Assembly (NCBI GenBank): GCA_902803015.1
Contig: CADCOL010000237.1
Span: 1-11,472 of the forward strand
Reading direction: 5' to 3'
Length of the DNA stretch: 11,472 nucleotides
Source of the DNA: an uncultured Lachnospiraceae bacterium
GTDB taxonomy: Bacteria; Bacillota; Clostridia; Lachnospirales; Lachnospiraceae
Shown here: piece by piece, positions 1 to 5,087 of the stretch
How the letters are laid out: every line of letters begins with the position of its first letter
Position numbering within the stretch: the stretch's first letter is position 1
The notes under the pieces: model-generated
Databases searched by the model: none
What the model was told of the DNA's origin: nothing
The model's input: only the letters and a program-made list of their open reading frames with translations
Program-made: the position numbers and the translations under genes

Positions 1-1297
1 AGGTCAGACCGTGGCAAGTTCCGCAGCAGCTCCTTACGGTGCAACACAGGGAGTACAGCCTTCCGCATCCGCTCAGCCTGAAAAGAAAAAGAAAAAATGG
101 TGGATCCCCGTAGTAATCGCAGCAGCAGCGCTGGTTGTTATTATTCCGATTTTCATCATTGTAATCGTTGCGATTGTAGCGGCAGTAAATAACGCGAAAA
201 AACCGAATAATCCGGTAGGTCCGAATCCTGTAATTACATCCGAACCTTACAGCACCACACCCGTGGAACCGGGCAGCTTCGGACCGGTTGCTTCCGAACC
301 GGACAGCTCCGAACCGGGCGAACCGTTTGGCGGAAACGGAGATCAGCAGGGACCGGGAGCACCTGTTAAGGATATGGCCAACTACGGTAAATATTCTCAA
401 CCGCAGGGCAATACCCCGACAAATGCTTATCAGTTAAACCTTTACTGCGAAAGCGGTACTTATGCATATGCAACCGATACCGGAAAGCTCTGGAGATGCC
501 AGACCAATATCGGTTCCGATTATTACGGTGTTGTTGAAAAACAGTGCAGACATCATGACGGTACGAAGAGTGAGATTATTCCCGAACTGTCCGGTTACAC
601 CAATGTTTACTGCCTGTATGTTTCCACTTCCTATTACTGGGTAGAACAGAGCGATGATGCCGGCGGAACTCTTTACTGCATCGACCGTACGACCGGTACT
701 ACCGTCGGACAGAGAAGTTTCATCCGTTATTTTGCATATACTTTTGTTGACGGATTCCTGTTCTTTATTGACTTAAACGATGTCGGAAAAGAATGTGTTT
801 ATTATGTTCCTTCCGGAGATATCGGAGCGGAACCGACACTCTTTGATGAGCTGAACGGAACCAACTGCATGATTTTTGCGGATAATTCCCACCTTTATGT
901 ATTCGGCGGAATGAACGGTTCCTGGGCCGCAGGATACTACGATGTATACGACGATTACAAAGTACATGACATCGCTCTCGAGTATGGTGCAGGTACCGTA
1001 AGCTATCGAAGCTTCATCGCATATTCCGGTGATGTTTACGCATGCATCCAGGATACCGACGGTTCGATTAAAATCATTGAAATCAGTTCTTATGACGGAT
1101 CGACCGTGGAACTTGCAAAACTTGCAAAGATGCCGCAGTTGTTCTATATCACGAAGAGCCGTTTCTTCCTGAATGAACACCAGTATAACAGCCTTTTCTA
1201 CGTATTCGATACCGATAATGACGGATTGTGGGAGATTCAGGGTGTCGATCTGATTACATACGATACATGGCTTGAATACGACGATATGAAATTCTAG
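1..1297 (+). CDS. Membrane-anchored extracellular repeat (propeller-like) protein, 5' end cut by window
   Basis: The reading frame is open from base 2 to the TAG at 1295-1297. A GTG at 11 could start it, but it lies inside a Gly-Gln-Thr-Val motif like those elsewhere in the operon, so I think the gene begins upstream of the window. Numbering from that GTG, residues 1-24 are a cytosolic Ala/Ser/Gln-rich tail, 25-29 are five lysines, about 32-59 form one membrane helix, and 60-125 are a Pro/Ser/Glu/Gly linker suited to crossing a cell wall. Residues 130-428 are rich in aromatic residues and carry irregular repeats resembling LYxxDxxTG, as in beta-propeller or DUF5050-type proteins. The topology is N-in, C-out with no signal peptide. 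The ectodomain has eight cysteines. The fold and role (ligand sensing or envelope binding) are inference; I recognise no enzyme motif. It is followed after 84 bases by the FHA gene. Confidence 0.8.
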   Translation, partial: GQTVASSAAAPYGATQGVQPSASAQPEKKKKKWWIPVVIAAAALVVIIPIFIIVIVAIVAAVNNAKKPNNPVGPNPVITSEPYSTTPVEPGSFGPVASEPDSSEPGEPFGGNGDQQGPGAPVKDMANYGKYSQPQGNTPTNAYQLNLYCESGTYAYATDTGKLWRCQTNIGSDYYGVVEKQCRHHDGTKSEIIPELSGYTNVYCLYVSTSYYWVEQSDDAGGTLYCIDRTTGTTVGQRSFIRYFAYTFVDGFLFFIDLNDVGKECVYYVPSGDIGAEPTLFDELNGTNCMIFADNSHLYVFGGMNGSWAAGYYDVYDDYKVHDIALEYGAGTVSYRSFIAYSGDVYACIQDTDGSIKIIEISSYDGSTVELAKLAKMPQLFYITKSRFFLNEHQYNSLFYVFDTDNDGLWEIQGVDLITYDTWLEYDDMKF

Positions 1298-1344
1298 TTT
1301 CGGATTTGTTCCGACGAAGAAATACCTAATTAAGTGCGTTAATG

Positions 1345-1366
1345 TTCTAAACATAAAATTTTAGAA
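1345..1366. repeat. AT-rich inverted repeat before the FHA gene
   Basis: TTCTAAA at 1345-1351 and TTTAGAA at 1360-1366 are perfect inverted arms around an 8-base spacer. The element ends one base before the ribosome binding site at 1368-1373. It could be an operator or a weak hairpin affecting initiation. It is AT-rich and short, so chance is possible. The rest of the 84-base gap shows only a weak TCGGA/TCCGA inverted repeat near 1302-1316 and no convincing promoter. Confidence 0.35.
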
Positions 1367-1381
1367 AAGGAGAAGAAGGTT

Positions 1382-2011
1382 ATGGCATTAACAGAATGTG
1401 CAAACGGACATTTATACGACTCCGCGCAGTATGCGTCCTGTCCGTATTGTAATGGGGGAGTTAACCGGGTTGAATTTGCCTCTCCGGATTCCGGAATCGG
1501 CAAAACAGTCGGTGCCAGCAGTGCAGTAAATTCTGCAGCAAATGTTGGCGAAATCGGTGCTACCGTGGCACCTGCAGGTTACAACGCTCAGGCTAAGGCT
1601 TCCGCACCCGAAGAAGAGGATATCGGAAAGACCGTAGCCGTAATGAAGAAGGATACCGGCATCGAGCCTGTAGTAGGCTGGATTGTATGTATCCAGGGTG
1701 CTGAGAAGGGCAAGGATTACAAAATTCTTGGCAAGAACAACACCATCGGTCGTGGCGAAGGAAACGACATCGTAATCAAGAACGATTCCACGATTTCCAG
1801 ACAGTCCCACGCAAGAATTGCATATGACGTGAAACACAATACGTTCCACTTGATTCCCGGCGAAGGAACCAACGGTCTTTACTTAAATGACGAACCGGTT
1901 TACGTTCCCACACCGATCGCAGCTTTTGACCTGATTGAAATGGGCGAAAGCAAATTCTTATTTATCCCCTTCTGCGGCGATAAATTCAACTGGCAGAACG
2001 GATTACAGTAA
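1382..2011 (+). CDS. Zinc-ribbon and FHA domain signalling protein
   Basis: This 209-residue soluble protein probably reads phosphothreonine in the cytosol. The N terminus has a Cys6, His10, Cys20-Pro-Tyr-Cys23 set, consistent with a small zinc ribbon. Residues 33-97 are a flexible linker containing three similar motifs: IGKTV at 39-43, IGATV at 58-62 and IGKTV at 81-85. The FHA domain spans about 98-205 and keeps the canonical binding residues Gly123-Arg124, Ser139-Arg140-x-x-His143 and Thr163-Asn164-Gly165. No membrane segment is visible. The layout, with a candidate phosphothreonine N-terminal to an FHA domain, resembles GarA/OdhI, where the phosphorylated tail binds its own FHA domain; that parallel is inference. 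The ATG start is supported by AGGAGA at 1368-1373, eight bases upstream. The downstream PP2C gene starts 9 bases after the stop, which suggests co-translation and a direct regulatory link. Confidence 0.9.
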   Translation: MALTECANGHLYDSAQYASCPYCNGGVNRVEFASPDSGIGKTVGASSAVNSAANVGEIGATVAPAGYNAQAKASAPEEEDIGKTVAVMKKDTGIEPVVGWIVCIQGAEKGKDYKILGKNNTIGRGEGNDIVIKNDSTISRQSHARIAYDVKHNTFHLIPGEGTNGLYLNDEPVYVPTPIAAFDLIEMGESKFLFIPFCGDKFNWQNGLQ

Positions 2012-2020
2012 GGAGAGATT

Positions 2021-2845
2021 ATGCCGGATACAATGCAAAATGCAAATGAGGGCGCATATCTTGCACTGACTCCGAGACCGAAGGAACGCCTTTTAAGTTA
2101 TAAAATCGGCAACCTTCAGGGAATCGGCTCCCGTGCGAGACAGGAGGATTCCTTTACGGTAATGAATTCCATGGACGTTACGGCCATGAAGGAAAAGGGA
2201 TTGTTCTTTTCCGTTTGTGACGGTATGGGTGGAATGAAGGACGGCAAACTTGCTTCCGAAACCGCAATCGCATCCCTGCGTCAGTCTTTTACCGAAATGG
2301 ATCGCAGCGGCAGCATTCCCGCTCAGCTTGTGGAGAGTGCATATACCGCATCTTCCAAAGTGGAAGCCTTAATCGGCGGAGACGGCGGAAGTACATTAAT
2401 CGAATGCGTTCTGTTTGAAGGAAAACTGTATTATTGCTGTGTAGGGGACAGTTTCTTATTCCTGTATCGTAACAACGAACTGATTATGCTGAATTCCGAA
2501 CATACTTTACTGCATGACCGTGAAATTGAAGCAATTCAGGACGGAGACGTAAATCCCTTACAATTTCAGAATCTTCCGGAGGCGACGGCTTTGACCGGAT
2601 TCCTCGGAATGATAGGTCTTGATAAGACGGATTCGAATGTGATTCCGATCAATCTCCACAACGGTGACATTATCATGGCCTGCTCTGACGGTGTTGGCGG
2701 CGTCTTAAGCGAAGAAGAAATCAAAGAATCTTTGGAGCTTTCGGACGTTAACCATATGTGTTCCGATTTGGAACAAAAAGTAATTGCACATCACAGACCT
2801 CATCAGGATAATTTTACTGCTGTGGTTGTACAGTGCATCAGGTGA
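2021..2845 (+). CDS. PP2C-family Ser/Thr protein phosphatase (first copy)
   Basis: This 274-residue cytosolic phosphatase should remove phosphate from Ser/Thr residues using two divalent metals (PPM/PP2C family). The ordered family motifs are present: R40-QED-S with Asp43, CDGMGG with Asp67-Gly68, a GDS turn at 142-144, SDG with Asp223, and QDN with Asp263-Asn264. All usual metal-binding acids are kept, so it should be active. The GDS turn is followed by Phe rather than the common Arg. A short N-terminal extension of about 25 residues precedes the domain; there is no membrane segment. The start follows AGGAGAG at 2011-2017, which overlaps the stop of the FHA gene. Its likely substrates are the FHA-system proteins encoded beside it, or a Ser/Thr kinase outside the window. 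The protease gene begins 14 bases after its stop. Confidence 0.93.
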   Translation: MPDTMQNANEGAYLALTPRPKERLLSYKIGNLQGIGSRARQEDSFTVMNSMDVTAMKEKGLFFSVCDGMGGMKDGKLASETAIASLRQSFTEMDRSGSIPAQLVESAYTASSKVEALIGGDGGSTLIECVLFEGKLYYCCVGDSFLFLYRNNELIMLNSEHTLLHDREIEAIQDGDVNPLQFQNLPEATALTGFLGMIGLDKTDSNVIPINLHNGDIIMACSDGVGGVLSEEEIKESLELSDVNHMCSDLEQKVIAHHRPHQDNFTAVVVQCIR

Positions 2846-2847
2846 AA

Positions 2848-2854
2848 AGGAGAG
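2848..2854 (+). promoter_or_regulatory. Ribosome binding site fixing the protease-FHA start
   Basis: AGGAGAG lies 5 bases before the ATG at 2860 and 8 bases before a second ATG at 2863. It decides against an in-frame GTG at 2833, which would lie upstream of this site and inside the preceding phosphatase gene. Confidence 0.8.
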
Positions 2855-2859
2855 AATTT

Positions 2860-4326
2860 ATGATGAAAGTTTTGAAGAACAAATCCCTCAAAAGTCTTGC
2901 CTCCGTTTTACTGGCACTTGTTTTGGTTGTAAGTACCATCAGCCTTTTCAATATTCATGCTCTGGCTGATTACAAACAGGATGTCAGCAGCGGTGTAGTT
3001 CCGGTTTGTCTTTATTTAACAAACGCAGGATACTATGTAACCGACGGATATGATTTCCAGAAGATGCAGGATCTCGGCGACATCTGCTGGGGCGCAGGTT
3101 CCGGTTTCTTTGTAGGAAACAAAGGCGAAAATCCTCAGTACATCGTTACCAATGCTCACGTAGTTGTTGACTATGTGAATACCGGTGAAGGTAACGGAGT
3201 TATCATTTATACCGGTTACTATTACAACAATACTTATCCCGTTGTAATCATGGCTGAAAGTGCAGAACTTCGTATCTACTATGATTCAAACGATTATGAC
3301 GTTGCTTTCGTAGAAGCAATCGGCGATGTTGAAAAGGTTGACCTTGCAGTATTAAGACTTCGTAACGGCACGGACAAGAGACACGCCCTCCCCATCCAGG
3401 TTCCTACCGAGGACATGGTTGGTAATACCGTTTATACCGTAGGTTTCCCCGGAAACGCTGACAACCAGTTTACCGACGGTTCCAAATACGGCATCGGCGA
3501 CGTTACCGTACATAAGGGATCCATTACCAAGTTTGCAATCAACTCCGGTAAGGGTATTGAAAGAATCGCTATCGATGCAACCGTTCAGCACGGTAACTCC
3601 GGTGGTCCTCTTGTTACCGAAGAAGGTAACGTAATCGGTGTAAATACCAACGTATATTCCACCAGCCCTTATACGAACCAGATTGAAGCTGACTACTATG
3701 CATTAAATGCAAGCGAAGTAGTTAAGTTCTTAAACAACAATAACGTTCCTTATTACACAGCAACTTCCGGCAACGGAATGGCAGGATTACTTGTAGGTGG
3801 CGGAATTGTATTATTCTTAATCCTCGGTTTGGTATTCCTTCTTATCACTGTTGGTATCATTATTCTTATCGTTGTACTTGTTAAGAAGTCCAAAAAGAAA
3901 AAAGCAGCTGCAGCAGGCGGCGCAGCAGCAGCCGGAACCGCAAAAGCAGCTCCCGCAGCAGGTGCAGCTCCCGCAGCACAGCAGGCAGCTAATGCACAGG
4001 GACAGCGTGCAATGCTTCGTTCCCTTGCAACACAGCATAACGGCATGACTCTTGCAGTAGGAAGCACTCCGATTCTGATCGGTCGTGATCCCGCAAACTG
4101 CAAACTGATCTATGTAGAAGGAACCGTTGGTGTCAGCGGAAGACATTGCTCCGTTGCATATGATGCATCTACCGGCGACTTCATTCTGACCGACCTTCGT
4201 TCCACTTACGGAACATTCTTAACCACCGGACAGAAATTAAATGCTAACGTTCCTTATCGTGTAAAACCGGGCGAGAGCTTCTATGTTGGCGATAAGCAGA
4301 ACATGATCCGTTTGGAATTGGGGTAA
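2860..4326 (+). CDS. Secreted trypsin/HtrA-like protease with transmembrane helix and cytosolic FHA domain
   Basis: This 488-residue protein joins an outside protease to an inside phosphothreonine reader. Residues 1-36 form a signal peptide (basic start, hydrophobic core, Ala-Leu-Ala before Asp37). The S1 protease domain spans about 45-292 with a plausible catalytic triad: His100 in TNAH, Asp161 in VDLAVLRL and Ser247 in GNSGGP. There is no PDZ domain, unlike typical DegP/HtrA. A membrane helix covers about 309-341, followed by a polybasic stretch (342-348) and an Ala/Pro-rich linker. The C-terminal FHA domain (about 385-488) keeps Gly408-Arg409, Ser426-x-x-His429 and Tyr450-Gly-Thr. Topology is N-out, C-in. 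The likely logic is that cytosolic phosphorylation recruits or controls an extracytoplasmic protease, or the reverse; this is inference. The ATG at 2863 is an equally possible start. The next gene follows after 3 bases. Confidence 0.92.
   Translation: MMKVLKNKSLKSLASVLLALVLVVSTISLFNIHALADYKQDVSSGVVPVCLYLTNAGYYVTDGYDFQKMQDLGDICWGAGSGFFVGNKGENPQYIVTNAHVVVDYVNTGEGNGVIIYTGYYYNNTYPVVIMAESAELRIYYDSNDYDVAFVEAIGDVEKVDLAVLRLRNGTDKRHALPIQVPTEDMVGNTVYTVGFPGNADNQFTDGSKYGIGDVTVHKGSITKFAINSGKGIERIAIDATVQHGNSGGPLVTEEGNVIGVNTNVYSTSPYTNQIEADYYALNASEVVKFLNNNNVPYYTATSGNGMAGLLVGGGIVLFLILGLVFLLITVGIIILIVVLVKKSKKKKAAAAGGAAAAGTAKAAPAAGAAPAAQQAANAQGQRAMLRSLATQHNGMTLAVGSTPILIGRDPANCKLIYVEGTVGVSGRHCSVAYDASTGDFILTDLRSTYGTFLTTGQKLNANVPYRVKPGESFYVGDKQNMIRLELG
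3946..3978 (+). repeat. Ala/Pro-rich linker with two tandem 15-base copies
   Basis: GCAGCTCCCGCAGCA occurs exactly at 3946-3960 and again at 3964-3978, with a period of 18 bases. It encodes an Ala-Pro-Ala-Ala-Gly type linker between the membrane helix and the FHA domain. It sits in a longer low-complexity alanine tract (about 3904-3993) that is likely to vary in length by slippage. Confidence 0.7.
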
Positions 4327-4329
4327 AAA

Positions 4330-5052
4330 ATGATATTTGATTACTTTGAGTTTTCAAACAGCGGCGGAAGAGATTATAACGAAGACTGCGTCGGCGCAAA
4401 ACTTTGCGCCGACGGAGGAATCTTTCTGGTAGCGGACGGCCTTGGCGGTTTGTCGCTCGGTGAAGTGGCATCCCGGACGGTAAGAAATACTTTGATTGAT
4501 AAATTCGATGAGAGTATTACCGATATGAACGCCTGGATCACCGATACCTTGAAAGAGGCGAATGATCAACTTCTCGCAATTCAGGCAGAAAAAAACAAAA
4601 AGATGAAGAGCACCGTTGTTATGCTTACCGTTAAGAACGGAGACATGACGTTTGCGCATGCCGGTGACTCGAGACTTTATTATCTTCATAACAATGAACT
4701 TACGTATTTTACGGAAGATCATTCCGTAGCTTACAAAAAGTACAAAGCCGGTGAAATCAAAAGAACCGAGCTCGGAAAAGACGAAGATCAGTCGTCCCTG
4801 CTTCGTTCCATCGGCGGTGAAGATCATAACGAACCCACAATCTATAACTACCCGGGTAAAATCACACCGGGAGATGCGTTTATGCTTTGTTCCGACGGCG
4901 CGTGGGAATACTTAAAAGATGCTGAAGTTCTGATTGACCGGTTAAAATCCCGTTCTGCAAAGGAATGGACCGAAAGATTACTGCTTCGTATCATGGACCG
5001 CGTGGACGGAACGAACGATAATTTAAGCATTGTAACGCTGATTGTGGAATAA
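4330..5052 (+). CDS. PP2C-family Ser/Thr protein phosphatase (second copy)
   Basis: This 240-residue cytosolic phosphatase is a compact PP2C domain with little else, close to the size of PstP/PrpC catalytic domains. The motifs are RDYNED with Asp19, ADGLGG with Asp36-Gly37, AGDSR at 111-115, CSDG with Asp189 and NDN with Asp230-Asn231; all expected metal ligands are present. Unlike the first copy it keeps the usual GDSR. The two phosphatases differ in length and sequence and do not look like a recent duplication. The ATG is 3 bases after the protease-FHA stop, with only a GGGG at 4320-4323 as a ribosome binding site, which suggests translational coupling. A long perfect inverted repeat lies about 60 bases into the gene. 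The pairing with FHA genes supports a role in reversing Ser/Thr phosphorylation in this system. Confidence 0.93.
   Translation: MIFDYFEFSNSGGRDYNEDCVGAKLCADGGIFLVADGLGGLSLGEVASRTVRNTLIDKFDESITDMNAWITDTLKEANDQLLAIQAEKNKKMKSTVVMLTVKNGDMTFAHAGDSRLYYLHNNELTYFTEDHSVAYKKYKAGEIKRTELGKDEDQSSLLRSIGGEDHNEPTIYNYPGKITPGDAFMLCSDGAWEYLKDAEVLIDRLKSRSAKEWTERLLLRIMDRVDGTNDNLSIVTLIVE
4389..4414. repeat. Perfect 12-base inverted repeat inside the second PP2C gene
   Basis: The arms are CGTCGGCGCAAA (4389-4400) and TTTGCGCCGACG (4403-4414), separated by AC. In RNA this would form a strong GC-rich stem of 11 pairs with a 4-base loop. It has no following U-run, so it is not a standard terminator. It could slow ribosomes or polymerase, or tune expression of the distal genes, or it could be a DNA-binding site. 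The sequence observation is certain; any function is inference. Confidence 0.75.
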
Positions 5053-5077
5053 TAAACCCTTTGCTTGTAAAAGGGGC

Positions 5078-5084
5078 AGGAGAG
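5078..5084 (+). promoter_or_regulatory. Ribosome binding site fixing the VWA protein start
   Basis: AGGAGAG sits 3 bases before the ATG at 5088. This, with the signal peptide that begins at Met-Lys-Arg-Arg, decides against an in-frame TTG at 5061. Confidence 0.8.
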
Positions 5085-5087
5085 TTT

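Noticed and set aside
773..1354. A 193-codon open frame on the - strand opposite the first gene
   Set aside because: It lies almost wholly antisense to a well-supported coding region, has no ribosome binding site I can see and shows no recognisable domain.
1298..1381. A promoter in the 84-base gap before the FHA gene
   Set aside because: A TAAAAT box is present but no good -35 box lies at the right distance, so an internal promoter is not supported.
3753..4146. Two - strand and one + strand Cys/Ala/Gln-rich frames across the alanine linker
   Set aside because: They are alternative readings of the GCA-rich repeat tract in the protease-FHA gene and have no independent support.
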